From positions 1-52,210 of the forward strand of contig NZ_BIMA01000046.1 in assembly GCF_004000845.1 (NCBI RefSeq): a stretch of 52,210 nucleotides of DNA, in the 5' to 3' direction. The stretch is from Paenibacillus koleovorans NBRC 103111. Its GTDB lineage: Bacteria; Bacillota; Bacilli; Paenibacillales; NBRC-103111. Below the pieces are notes generated by a model. It saw only the letters and a program-made list of their open reading frames with translations, was not told where the DNA came from and searched no databases. Shown piece after piece: positions 16,131-23,764 of this stretch (its first letter is position 1; every line of letters begins with the position of its first letter). Made by a program: the position numbers and the translations under genes.

Positions 16131-17135
16131 GTGTCGAATCAAGACCAAGTTCAAGGCTCCACGGATATCGTAGTCATCGGGGGAGGTCCGGCGGGCATGT
16201 TCGCGGCTTTCTATGCGGGCATGAGACAGGCGTCGGTGAAAATTGTAGAAAGCATGCCTCAATTGGGAGGCCAGCTGTCCGCTCTGTATCCCGAGAAATA
16301 TATATACGATGTAGCTGGATTTCCTAAAGTAACGGCGCAAGAGCTCGTAGATCGGCTGCGCGAACAGATGAAGCTGTTCCCGTCGATCGGCATCGCATTG
16401 GAAGAAAAAGTGGTGAAGGTCGTCAAGAAGGACGAGCGTGATTTCGAAGTGGTGACGGACAAAGAAACCCACCGTTGCAAAGCGGTCATCGTCACAGCCG
16501 GCGTCGGCGCCTTCGAGCCAAGAAAGCTGGAGCTGCCGGAAGCGGCCTCCTTCGAGAAGAAAAACCTGCATTACTTCGTCAGCGATTTGAACCGTTTCGC
16601 CGGCCAACGGGTGCTGATCAGCGGCGGCGGCGATTCCGCCGTAGACTGGTCGCTCATGCTGGAGCCGATCGCCGAGCAAGTGACGCTCGTGCATCGCCGC
16701 GACAAGTTCCGCGCGCATGAGCATAGCGTGGAGCTGCTCAAGAACTCCAAGGTCAACATCATCACCCCGGTTGAGATCGAGAGCCTGAACGGTACCGATC
16801 GGATCGAATCCGTGACGCTCAAGCACGGCAAGACCGGAGAAGAGACGGTTATTCCGGTCGACGCGGTCATCGTCAACTTCGGCTTCGTCTCCTCGCTCGG
16901 CCCGATCGCCGAGTGGGGCTTCGAGATCGAGGGCGGCTCAATTGTCGTGGATTCGCGGATGGAGACGTCGATTCCCGGCATTTTCGCAGCGGGCGACATT
17001 ACCACGTACCCGGGCAAGCTGAAGCTGATCGCCGTCGGCTTCGGAGAAGCGCCTACCGCGGTCAACAACGCTAAGGTGTACTTCGATCCGGAAGCGAAGC
17101 TATCGCCGGGCCACAGCTCCAATATGAAGTTTTAA
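16131..17135 (+). CDS. yumC: Ferredoxin/flavodoxin--NADP+ reductase, thioredoxin-reductase type
   Basis: A 334-aa FAD enzyme that moves electrons between NADPH and ferredoxin or flavodoxin. The FAD loop is [34 protein letters not shown] follows, and the NADP loop is [36 protein letters not shown] is the second FAD site. It lacks the CxxC of true thioredoxin reductases, as expected for YumC. The GTG start has GGAGGTG about 9 bp upstream. A TATAAT at 16082-16087 is a likely -10. It is divergent from yumB. Confidence 0.93.
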   Translation: MSNQDQVQGSTDIVVIGGGPAGMFAAFYAGMRQASVKIVESMPQLGGQLSALYPEKYIYDVAGFPKVTAQELVDRLREQMKLFPSIGIALEEKVVKVVKKDERDFEVVTDKETHRCKAVIVTAGVGAFEPRKLELPEAASFEKKNLHYFVSDLNRFAGQRVLISGGGDSAVDWSLMLEPIAEQVTLVHRRDKFRAHEHSVELLKNSKVNIITPVEIESLNGTDRIESVTLKHGKTGEETVIPVDAVIVNFGFVSSLGPIAEWGFEIEGGSIVVDSRMETSIPGIFAAGDITTYPGKLKLIAVGFGEAPTAVNNAKVYFDPEAKLSPGHSSNMKF

Positions 17136-17148
17136 TCGTGTGACTGAT

Positions 17149-17237
17149 AGGGCATTCTATCCACAGTTGCATTTTGTAGGCGGTACTGCCTTCTCGGGCT
17201 GCGTTCGCTTGCAAAATCGCTGTAGGAGGAATGCCCT
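17149..17237 (+). promoter_or_regulatory. Long leader hairpin covering the ribosome site of the zinc-ribbon gene
   Basis: AGGGCATTC (17149-17157) pairs with GAATGCCCT (17229-17237), ACAG (17163-17166) with CTGT (17220-17223), and ATTTTG (17171-17176) with CAAAAT (17212-17217). The SD TAGGAGGA (17223-17230) falls within the stem and the TTG start follows directly. This may hold translation off. It could instead be a weak terminator of yumC, though there is no strong T run. Confidence 0.55.
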
Positions 17238-17489
17238 TTGTCTTATGGATGTCCGGTGTGCAATGGGATGAAATCGTTGAATCAACATTGTCCGCAGTGC
17301 AGCCGCTTGCTGGACGACCGCGGGCGGGTGGACGACTATTTGGGCGACTACTCGCCCTACCGGGAAATCGACGATATGAAGCTGACGAACGGTTTCGCCG
17401 ACTTGGCGAATCATACTTGCGTGCATGCGCTGTTTTGCGGTGGGTGCTGTGTGGTGTATGCGTTGGAGGTGGAGGAGATTCGACTGTGA
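17238..17489 (+). CDS. Small zinc-ribbon-like cysteine-rich protein
   Basis: An 83-aa protein with two CxxC pairs at the start (CPVC at 5-8, CPQC at 18-21), then an acidic middle (DDRGRVDDYLGDYSPYREID), and a second cysteine group near the end (HTCVHALFCGGCC). The first two pairs could form a zinc ribbon; the later cysteines could add a second metal site. I do not recognise the family. TTG start with TAGGAGGA 7 bp upstream. Its last codons overlap the left end of a 185-bp inverted repeat. It lies between yumC and an M55 peptidase gene. A redox or Fe-S link is only suggested by yumC next door. Confidence 0.7.
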   Translation: MSYGCPVCNGMKSLNQHCPQCSRLLDDRGRVDDYLGDYSPYREIDDMKLTNGFADLANHTCVHALFCGGCCVVYALEVEEIRL

Positions 17490-17659
17490 AAACAAAGAGC
17501 AGGTCAATGGCGGAAGTTCCGAGTGAAAAAAGCCCCCCTTTGCTCAGACATCTTGTTTAAACCTTCCAGAGGTGGAAGGTTTAAGCCAAAACTCGCCGGG
17601 GGTCTTCTTTTTCACTCTACACTACCATTGACCGAAACCCGTTTTCACAGTCGTATCTC
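17475..17659. repeat. 185-bp imperfect inverted repeat (MITE-like or long hairpin)
   Basis: The left end GAGATTCGACTGTGAAAAC (17475-17493) and the right end, read in reverse complement, GAGATACGACTGTGAAAAC (17659-17641), differ at one base. The arms go on matching with small gaps (GGTCAATGG, GAGTGAAAAA, CCCCC, TTAAACCTTCCA) to a 4-nt centre at 17570-17573. No clear target-site duplication is visible. The inner part also contains terminator-like A and T tracts. Confidence 0.75.
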
Positions 17660-17670
17660 GGGGGAGGGAG

Positions 17671-18456
17671 TTATAAAAGGATATCGTTCACTTCGGTGAC
17701 GGTGCGGCCCACGGTGAAGTCGTCGTAGCGGGTGATGTCTGCACGCGCAGCGTGGTTGTTAGCGGATTCGATGCACTTGTAGGTGATCCGCATATCGTAA
17801 GGACCTTCGACGTGGTGCGGCGCTCGTCGAGGCTGCTTCAGGGCGGCTTCCACGTCCGCGCGGATGCGCTTCACGGCTTCCTGCGGGTGGATGCTTGTGG
17901 TGCGGCCGTTCGGGTGGCCTTGTTTGATGACGGTGGCCGGAAGATCCTCGCCCAGCACTTGACGGGCTTCGTCGATAGCGGCACGATCGCCGCTGACGTA
18001 CATGACCGGTACGCCGAACTGGCCGGCGAGTAACGACATCTGCTCGATCTCGCCGATCGGGCGGCCGTTGATCCAGTAAGTCAGAATCGTGGTTGAGTTC
18101 TGCGTATGCGGTATAACGGAATTCGGTGTCCCCGCCATCGAATGGTAGCCGACCATGATCATAGCGTGGAACGAATCGTCCAGCGCCGGCAGCACCAGCT
18201 TGCCTGAATCCGGCCGCTCGATCTCTACGATCGGATTCAGCTTCTCGCACAGGATGTTGTAATCCTGGTTACCCCCATGCCCGTCGTTCACGACGATCCG
18301 GGTCGCCCCAGCCGCAATCGCCCCTTCTACAGCGGCATTCACCTCTGCCGTGAGAATTTCCTGATACCTCGGGTAAAAAGCATGTCCCCCCTGGCATTGT
18401 TCCTTCAGGAACACCATGCTGATGCCTTCCATGTCCGTCAGAATGTAAACGTTCAT
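17671..18456 (-). CDS. M55 family metallopeptidase (D-aminopeptidase DppA-like)
   Basis: A 261-aa M55 peptidase, a family that includes Bacillus DppA, a zinc decamer that cleaves D-Ala-D-Ala type peptides. It starts MNVYILTDMEGISMV, with the DxEG metal motif, then VNDGHGGNQDYN and MIMVGYHSMAG with the metal histidines, and VSGDRAAIDEARQ. The ATG at 18456 has GGTGGAG 6 bp upstream and is preferred over the GTG at 18468. A TATAAT-type -10 lies at 18509-18504. It is transcribed towards the zinc-ribbon gene and ends 12 bp from the inverted repeat. A role in recycling wall or dipeptide material is inferred. Confidence 0.9.
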   Translation of the reverse strand: MNVYILTDMEGISMVFLKEQCQGGHAFYPRYQEILTAEVNAAVEGAIAAGATRIVVNDGHGGNQDYNILCEKLNPIVEIERPDSGKLVLPALDDSFHAMIMVGYHSMAGTPNSVIPHTQNSTTILTYWINGRPIGEIEQMSLLAGQFGVPVMYVSGDRAAIDEARQVLGEDLPATVIKQGHPNGRTTSIHPQEAVKRIRADVEAALKQPRRAPHHVEGPYDMRITYKCIESANNHAARADITRYDDFTVGRTVTEVNDILL

Positions 18457-18534
18457 CCGTTTCTCCACCCTTTCACCTGTTTGATACCTGTACCAACTAT
18501 ATCATTATACAGTAGATTGGATGAGCTGGGGGAA

Positions 18535-18591
18535 CAAAAAACACCTCTTGCCGAACTTTCAACTTGGAGGTGAAGGTTTGGCGGAGGTGTT
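18535..18591 (-). terminator. Orphan terminator-like hairpin upstream of the M55 gene
   Basis: AACACCTC (18540-18547) pairs with GAGGTGTT (18584-18591), with inner GCCGAAC/GTTTGGC. On the minus strand it is followed by TTTTTT. No intact minus-strand gene lies upstream, and the M55 -10 element is downstream of it, so it may be a relic or a leader attenuator. Confidence 0.55.
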
Positions 18592-18650
18592 GGGGCTGCA
18601 GGGCCATAGCTCTCCAGTGATATTAATGCTTTTTTCATACTAATTCTGCT

Positions 18651-18701
18651 GGTGAGCGGCGTTTTTCGCTGAGTTAGTACGTTTGGAGTACTAATTTTTG
18701 G
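18651..18701. repeat. Detached copy of the 51-bp intergenic repeat
   Basis: GGTGAGCGGCGTTTTTCGCT followed by GAGTTAGTACGTTTGGAGTACTAATTTTTG matches the units at 19085-19310. It has the same small palindrome, TAGTAC/GTACTA. The rest of 18592-19084 holds no gene that I can support, only a loose 25-bp direct repeat ending TTGCTGCTG near 18992 and 19042. Confidence 0.7.
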
Positions 18702-19084
18702 TTACTACTTAGGTCATTTAGCGGTGGATAAGGCGGGTGGTTGCGGATACTGAGTACCCAAGTAAACCAGACTGACAACCAAATTTTCTCCTTTTACACT
18801 GCCAACAACACTGCCCTCGAGCTAGCACTTACGCCCCCATTAAACTAAGCATCAAACGCAGCCGACTGTTTTGCTCACCAAGCAGACTAGGTTTTACAAT
18901 ACACAGACAGCTGTCCGGTAACTAACCTTGCATTGCATAGAACCAAACACTAAATGTTAGGTCCTTAAGCAAGGCTAGTGGGTGGGGAGCTGGATTGCTG
19001 CTGCAACGCGGATTTTCGTGCTTAGAGGGGGTGGGAGAGCCGGAATTGCTGCTGTTCGGTGTCTGCATGGCAAGCCACCTAAGT

Positions 19085-19310
19085 AGTTACACGTTTTGCG
19101 TACTTATTTTTGCGGGCGAGCGACGATTTCGGTTGAGTTAGTAAGTTTTGCGTACTTATTTTTGCGGGCGAGCGCGTTTTCTGCTGAATAAGTACGTTTT
19201 ACGTACTTATTTTTGTGGGCGAGCGCGTTTTTCGCTGAGTAAGTACGTTTTGCGTACTTATTTTTGCAGGCGAGCGACGTTTTCGGTTGAGTTAGTCCGT
19301 TTGGCATACC
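19085..19310. repeat. Tandem 51/52-bp repeat array, four units
   Basis: The anchor CGTACTTATTTTTG recurs at 19099, 19151, 19202 and 19253. Each unit holds a small hairpin of the form AAGTACG TTTT(G/A) CGTACTT followed by GGGCGAGCG and TTTTCGGTTGAGT-like spacer. Units are diverged by several bases. A short minus-strand frame crosses it, but its repeated peptide is a by-product of the repeat. Confidence 0.85.
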
Positions 19311-19349
19311 TGTTCCTGGGTGTGGCGGGATTTGAGCAGAACTGTCCCC

Positions 19350-19560
19350 TTAATTTGAATCCTCCTTGCCGCCAACCGGACTTTTCCCGTGCCGCTCTCT
19401 ATACTCCGTCGGCGACAACCCTTCAGCCTTGGCGAACACTTTCGTAAAATACCGACGCTCCGCGTAACCGACGGCCCTGCCGATCTGAGTCACGCTTTGG
19501 TCGGTTATGAGCAGCATCGCCTTCGCCGCCTCCAGCCGTTGCCGCTTCTCGGTAAGGATT
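19350..19560 (-). pseudogene. C-terminal remnant of an AraC-type regulator
   Basis: Minus-strand codons from about 19560 to the TAA at 19350 read LTEKRQRLEAAKAMLLITDQ, then SVTQIGRAVGYAERRYFTKV and FAKAEGLSPTEYRERHGK. This is the second helix-turn-helix of an AraC-family DNA-binding domain. There is no start codon or N-terminal part. The frame runs straight out of the solute-binding-protein fragment upstream, so an internal deletion joined two genes. It is probably not functional. Confidence 0.8.
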
Positions 19561-19834
19561 GGAGTCAGATCGGGCAGACGATTCGCTTTGGCAAACTTCT
19601 GCGTGTCAGTCCCGCCAAACAGGTCGCTACGTCTTCCAGCAGCTTCAGGCGAGGCTTGGCGTCGTCGCGCACTTGCGTATGGCGCAGGGAAACGGTGAAC
19701 GGCTTCACGTCGGATTTGACTTCGTCGCCGGTTCCGTTCGTTGTGCTCTTGCCATTATCACCGCATGCGGTCAGTACGCCGGATACGAGCAGTACGCTTG
19801 CCAGCGCGGGTGCAGCTGTTTTCTTGGTCATCAT
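19561..19834 (-). pseudogene. Truncated ABC sugar-type solute-binding lipoprotein
   Basis: The ATG at 19834 has GGAGGG upstream and opens a lipoprotein signal (LLVSGVLTACGDNG, lipid cysteine near residue 24). FTVSLRHTQVRDDAKPRLKL follows, a common start of Paenibacillus family-1 solute-binding proteins. After about residue 68 the frame is lost. Another frame shows a middle fragment, GGTDTQKFAKANRLPDLTPI, that runs into the AraC remnant. At least two internal deletions or a deletion plus frameshift are needed to explain this. It would encode at most an 89-aa junk lipoprotein. Confidence 0.8.
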
Positions 19835-19969
19835 TGGGACCCTCCATGATCGAAGTGGATTTGCTTCTTACACTTTTCATTATAGGGAGGCTGGTTCAGG
19901 TCCGGCAGGCTCTCATTTCGACAATAAGGGGGTAAAATCATATACTCGATCGGCGCGAATTTATTTCCT

Positions 19970-20022
19970 TTTAAGCTTTCTGCCTGAATTCTAAGAGTCC
20001 GTTAAGGTTGGTCGGCTATACT
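19970..20022 (+). promoter_or_regulatory. Putative response-regulator operator and promoter for the two-component operon
   Basis: TTAAG-like boxes lie at 19971 (TTTAAGCTT), 19991 (CTAAGAG) and 20002 (TTAAGGTTGGTC), about 10 or 20 bp apart, the helical phasing typical of OmpR-family sites. TATACT at 20017-20022 is the -10, 15 bp after the last box start. The same arrangement occurs before the repeat-protein gene. Confidence 0.65.
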
Positions 20023-20067
20023 GGAAACGCCATTTATTATGAACGAATCAAAGGAGAACTTGTATAG

Positions 20068-20760
20068 ATGAAAGTGTTGGTCGTGGAAGACGAGCTGCCG
20101 TTATTGGAATCGATCGTGCAGCTGCTGCGCGAGGAAGGTTACGAGGCGGACGGCGCAGGTGAGGGCGAAGAAGGGCTCTATTATGCGGAATCCGGCATCT
20201 ATGACTTGCTCGTGCTCGATATTATGATGCCTGGGATGAGCGGCTTGCAGCTGCTGCAGAAGCTTCGCGCCAAGTCGGTGGATACGCCGGCCCTGCTGCT
20301 GACGGCCAAAGACAGCGTGGAGGATCGGGTGCGCGGGCTCAATACGGGCGCCGACGACTACCTCGTCAAGCCGTTCGCCATCCCCGAGCTGCTGGCGCGG
20401 GTCAGGGCGCTGCTGCGGCGCAAACATCCAGGTTCAACGGGCTCCGACGGTAGCGGAAGCGGCGGACTCTCGTACGATGCTATCCGGCTCGAACCGAAGC
20501 TGACGGACGCCTATTTCGGCGATCAGGCTTTGCAGCTGACAGGCAAGGAATATGAGCTGTTGCACTATCTGATTCGGAATAAAGAGATGATCATCACGCG
20601 GGAGCAGCTGTTCGACCGCGTCTGGGGGCTCGATTCCGAGGCGGGCATCAATCTTGTCGATCTCTATGTCCATTATGTGCGCAAGAAGCTCGCCGCCGCC
20701 GGCTGCCAAGGCTGGATTCAGACCGTGCGCGGCATCGGCTTCATGCTGAGGAGGAAATAG
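20068..20760 (+). CDS. OmpR/PhoB-family response regulator
   Basis: A 230-aa two-domain regulator. The receiver (1-120) has the acidic pair ED at 7-8, phosphoacceptor D51 in LLVLDIMMPG, T79 in LLLTAKD and K101 in YLVKPF. A Ser/Gly-rich linker follows, then a winged-helix DNA-binding domain (about 135-230) with LTGKEYELLHYLIRN and VDLYVHYVRKKL. GAGGAGGAAATAGCC at the end supplies the ribosome site of the kinase gene 3 bp downstream, so the pair is co-translated. Shared TTAAGGTTGGTC boxes upstream of this gene and of the secreted repeat-protein gene suggest it controls both. The signal is unknown. Confidence 0.93.
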   Translation: MKVLVVEDELPLLESIVQLLREEGYEADGAGEGEEGLYYAESGIYDLLVLDIMMPGMSGLQLLQKLRAKSVDTPALLLTAKDSVEDRVRGLNTGADDYLVKPFAIPELLARVRALLRRKHPGSTGSDGSGSGGLSYDAIRLEPKLTDAYFGDQALQLTGKEYELLHYLIRNKEMIITREQLFDRVWGLDSEAGINLVDLYVHYVRKKLAAAGCQGWIQTVRGIGFMLRRK

Positions 20761-20762
20761 CC

Positions 20763-22091
20763 ATGTTCCAGAAAACGAAGACGAAGCTCGCGCTCAGCTA
20801 TGCCGCTTTGTTTCTGTTCATTTTGGCCGCGCTGGGGTCAGCCGTGTATTATTTTATCGAGCGGAGCCTGCTGACCAAGGTGGATGAGGCGCTGACCAAT
20901 GAGTCCCATTCGGCCGGTAGGGCCGTCTTCTATGGCACAAGTGCCGTTCCAGTGGATACGGTAAGCAAATTGAAGAGCGCCGGCATCCCGGACGACGTCA
21001 TTCTGAAGCCCCTCATGGCCCAGATTACCACGCCAGTAAATCCGGTTGTATTGGATCCGCGAATATTCATGATTTATCGCAGCGAATCGGGCATGATGCT
21101 CTCCAGCTTGCCCGGGGATTTGAAGCTGGGGCAAGATGTGCTCGATAACCTGATCGAAGAGACGAACGGACAACCGATCAGCACGGTGGAGCTGGCCGGC
21201 CACAGCTACCGCGTCAGCGCCTCCACCAACCCCAATTCGGCCAAAGGCGGATTCTCGGACGTCTACGCCGTCATGAGCGTCGAGTCGGAAATGAGCATGC
21301 TCCATAACCTGCTGCTTATTTTGGCGGTCGTTGGCGGCGTTGGATGCATCCTGGTTGTATTGGCCGGTTACTATATGGCGGAGCGCGCACTGATCCCGAT
21401 TCGCAGCGCCTGGGAGCGGCAGCAGCAATTCGTCGCCGACGCCTCGCATGAGCTGCGTACGCCGCTCGCCGTGATGGGGACGCATGCCGAGCTGCTGCTG
21501 CGCCATCCGGATCGTACGATCGAACAGGAAAGCCATATCATCGCTCCCATATTGAAGGAAATCCGGCGGCTGTCCAAGCTCGTGACGCAGCTGCTCACCT
21601 TGGCCCGCTCGGATTCGAATCAGCTGGAGCTGCAAAAGTCGACGCTGCTGCTGAATGAGCAGCTTGCGGAATCGGCGCGTTCCTTCGAGCCGCTCTGCGA
21701 GATGAAGTCGATCCGGCTGGAGACGGAGCTGGAGATACCGGTCGTGTTCTCGGGCGATGAGGCGCGGCTGCGGCAGCTCTGCGTCATCCTGCTCGATAAT
21801 GCGGTTCAGCACACGCCGATCGGCGGTCGCATCCAAGTGTCTTGCATGCGATACGGCTCTTCCGTGCGCTGTCAAGTCGCCGATACGGGACGCGGCATCG
21901 CGGCCAAGGATCTGCCCCATATTTTCGAGCGGTTTTATCGCTCCGACGAAGCGCGCAACCGGTCGGAGGGCGGCACTGGCCTCGGGCTGACGATCGCCAA
22001 GTGGATCTCGGAGAAACACGGCGGGACGATTCAGGCGGCCAGTACGCTTGGACAAGGCACCGTCATGACGGTTACGCTGCCGCTCCGTTAA
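20763..22091 (+). CDS. Sensor histidine kinase, EnvZ/PhoR type
   Basis: A 442-aa membrane kinase. The first membrane helix is near residues 10-30 (LSYAALFLFILAALGSAVYY), an extracellular sensor region spans about 32-180, and the second helix is about 183-205 (LLILAVVGGVGCILVVLAGY). The phosphorylated histidine is in FVADASHELRTPLAVMG (H229). The ATP domain has the N box LLDNAVQHTP, G1 DTGRGIA, F box FERFYR and G2 GGTGLGLTIAK. A full HAMP domain is not obvious. It should phosphorylate the response regulator encoded just upstream. The sensor part carries no domain I recognise. Confidence 0.93.
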   Translation: MFQKTKTKLALSYAALFLFILAALGSAVYYFIERSLLTKVDEALTNESHSAGRAVFYGTSAVPVDTVSKLKSAGIPDDVILKPLMAQITTPVNPVVLDPRIFMIYRSESGMMLSSLPGDLKLGQDVLDNLIEETNGQPISTVELAGHSYRVSASTNPNSAKGGFSDVYAVMSVESEMSMLHNLLLILAVVGGVGCILVVLAGYYMAERALIPIRSAWERQQQFVADASHELRTPLAVMGTHAELLLRHPDRTIEQESHIIAPILKEIRRLSKLVTQLLTLARSDSNQLELQKSTLLLNEQLAESARSFEPLCEMKSIRLETELEIPVVFSGDEARLRQLCVILLDNAVQHTPIGGRIQVSCMRYGSSVRCQVADTGRGIAAKDLPHIFERFYRSDEARNRSEGGTGLGLTIAKWISEKHGGTIQAASTLGQGTVMTVTLPLR

Positions 22092-22104
22092 TTCAAAAGA
22101 AATT

Positions 22105-22147
22105 TTAAGGTTGGTCAAAAAATCATTTAAGCTTGCTGTTGCATAAT
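22105..22147 (+). promoter_or_regulatory. Putative response-regulator operator and promoter for the repeat-protein gene
   Basis: TTAAGGTTGGTC at 22105-22116 is identical to the box at 20002-20013, and TTTAAGCTT at 22126-22134 is identical to 19970-19978. The two boxes are 22 bp apart. CATAAT (22142-22147) is a -10 candidate 15 bp after the last TTAAG, the same spacing as at the two-component promoter. Confidence 0.65.
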
Positions 22148-22214
22148 GAACTTGTCGGCAGGAGAGCCGGCGGATGTGACCATCTACATTACATAGAAAG
22201 AAGGTTAGAACCAC

Positions 22215-23549
22215 ATGCAGAAGAAGACCAAACGAACATTGCTCACCCTTGGCGTAACAGCGGCCTTGGCGGCAGCCATCCCCATGGGCGCGAACGCATC
22301 CGAAGCCCCTCAGCTAACCCCGTCGGACACTTTCACATTCACCACGACGGCACCGATAGCCGGTGCTCAAGCCATTCGAGTGATCGGCGGCGGCGAGTTT
22401 GGCGCGGTAGAAATCAAACGGTTCGACATCGGCGAGCTGAAAAGCGCGATCGCGTTCGGCGGCCAGTTCGATTCCCCTGAAATTCTCGAGCTGCTTGGTA
22501 CGGATGCGGAGACGCTGCGCAAGGAGCTGGAATCCGGCAAGTCGTTGCTGGACATCGCCGAGAGCAAGGGCATCAGCAAGCAGACGCTGCTGCAGACGCA
22601 AGTCGACGCTATGATGAAACAAGTGAAGGAAGGCATCACGAAGCAAGCGGAAGCGCTGATCACTCGCAAAGGCAACGAGCCTTTGAGAATTCAGTCCATG
22701 CCGGGCATAAGCTTCAGCATCGGCGGCGAGGCGAAGGCGGCCATCCGGATCGGCTCGGACTTGAAGGACTTGCTGGCATTCCTGGGTATCGACGAAGAGA
22801 CATATATGACCGAGCTGAAGAGCGGCAAGTCTTTGCTGGATATCGCTGGCACCAAAGGCATTACCAAAGAGCAACTCATCGCCTTCGAGACCGAGCAATT
22901 CAACAAATCGATCGACGAAGCGGTGGCGAACGGCAAGCTGAATGCGGAAGAAGCGACGAAGATGAAGGAAGATTTCGCAGCGAATGTAGAGAAGCGGATT
23001 ACAGGTCAAGGTGTGTTCTTCACGAAGCCGGTTGAGCTGAAGGACGGCGCTTTCGGGCAGCGGCTCGAGATTTTTAGCCAAGGCTTGAAGGACGTTATGC
23101 CGCTGATGCAGGGCAAAATCGGGGTTGGCGGCTCAATCGCCATCAGTCTGAACAATGAGGAGCTGCTGAAGTTCCTCGGCATCGATCAGGAGACGTTCTT
23201 GACCGAGCTGAAGAGCGGCAAGTCTTTGCTGGATATTGCTGGCACCAAGGGCATTACCAAAGAGCAGCTGATCGCCTTCGAGACCGAGCAATTCAACAAG
23301 AAGATCGATGAAGCGGTTGCGGGCGGGAAGCTGACAGCGGAGCAAGCGGCTAAGCTGAAAGAAGAAAATGCCGCGAACGTCGAGCAGCGCATTAGCGGCG
23401 GCGGCCTTGGATTCGGATTCAGCATCTCGACCAAGCCGATTCGGATTGAGAAGTTTGAAGGACACGGCGTTCCGGCGGAAAAGATACAACAACTCGAGAA
23501 GTTCGATCTGCAAAAGCTGAAGCAAGCCCAAATCGTACCGTTAACATAA
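22215..23549 (+). CDS. Secreted protein with three copies of a helical 'GKSLLDIAxxKGI' repeat
   Basis: A 444-aa protein with a signal peptide (basic MQKKTKR start, hydrophobic core, cleavage near ANASEA at about 30). Three repeats of about 80 residues begin near residues 88, 185 and 315. Each has a LLxxLGIDxETxxxELKSGK helix, SLLDIAGTKGITKEQL, then a long amphipathic helix ending NVEQRI or similar. Glycine-rich GGG and GG segments separate them. Repeats two and three are almost identical in DNA over more than 100 bp. I do not recognise a named family; similar GKSLADIAxxxG motifs occur in secreted actinobacterial and Bacillales proteins. Likely the target of the adjacent two-component system. 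Confidence 0.75.
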   Translation: MQKKTKRTLLTLGVTAALAAAIPMGANASEAPQLTPSDTFTFTTTAPIAGAQAIRVIGGGEFGAVEIKRFDIGELKSAIAFGGQFDSPEILELLGTDAETLRKELESGKSLLDIAESKGISKQTLLQTQVDAMMKQVKEGITKQAEALITRKGNEPLRIQSMPGISFSIGGEAKAAIRIGSDLKDLLAFLGIDEETYMTELKSGKSLLDIAGTKGITKEQLIAFETEQFNKSIDEAVANGKLNAEEATKMKEDFAANVEKRITGQGVFFTKPVELKDGAFGQRLEIFSQGLKDVMPLMQGKIGVGGSIAISLNNEELLKFLGIDQETFLTELKSGKSLLDIAGTKGITKEQLIAFETEQFNKKIDEAVAGGKLTAEQAAKLKEENAANVEQRISGGGLGFGFSISTKPIRIEKFEGHGVPAEKIQQLEKFDLQKLKQAQIVPLT

Positions 23550-23551
23550 GG

Positions 23552-23597
23552 AAATCCCGGTCCCTGCTATCGTTACAGGGCACCGGGATTTTTTTGT
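23552..23597 (+). terminator. Terminator of the repeat-protein gene
   Basis: AATCCCGG (23553-23560) pairs with CCGGGATT (23583-23590), with inner CCCTG/CAGGG, followed by a run of seven T. It starts just after the stop codon. The 23600-23728 interval holds nothing that I can support. Confidence 0.92.
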
Positions 23598-23737
23598 TGG
23601 CTCTGGCTGGAACCCGTTCCAGATTTTCCGGATTATTCGTCCCGCTCCACCCCACAAACCGACATCCCTATATCCGTCATTCCGCCTTTTTCCCCAAAAA
23701 TTTGACCACTTTCGCAACAGACCTGCACACAAAACAA

Positions 23738-23764
23738 AAGAAGCTCAGTTCGCCTGAGCTTCTT
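23738..23764 (-). terminator. Terminator of sda
   Basis: AAGAAGCTCAG (23738-23748) pairs with CTGAGCTTCTT (23754-23764). On the minus strand it is followed by TTTGTTTTG. The stem includes the last codons of sda. Confidence 0.8.

Noticed and set aside
17231-17560. A 109-residue frame from the ATG at 17231
   Set aside because: It has only one base between the SD and ATG and loses the CxxC pairs; the TTG at 17238 has correct spacing.
18453-18800. A riboswitch or T-box leader for the M55 gene
   Set aside because: There is a terminator-like hairpin, but a -10 element lies downstream of it and I find no specifier or conserved T-box sequence.
19104-19307. A 67-residue repetitive minus-strand frame with KNKYAKRTYSAENALA-type units
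   Set aside because: It is only the translation of the 51-bp repeat where the period happens to be a multiple of three; no ribosome site.
19085-19310. Possible CRISPR array
   Set aside because: The spacers between the repeat cores are themselves repeated, the units are diverged, and no cas gene is near.
20838-22214. A 458-residue open frame on the minus strand opposite the histidine kinase gene
   Set aside because: It is the antisense of a clearly motif-bearing kinase, has Arg/His/Gln-rich composition and no ribosome site. It is a product of GC-rich codon use.
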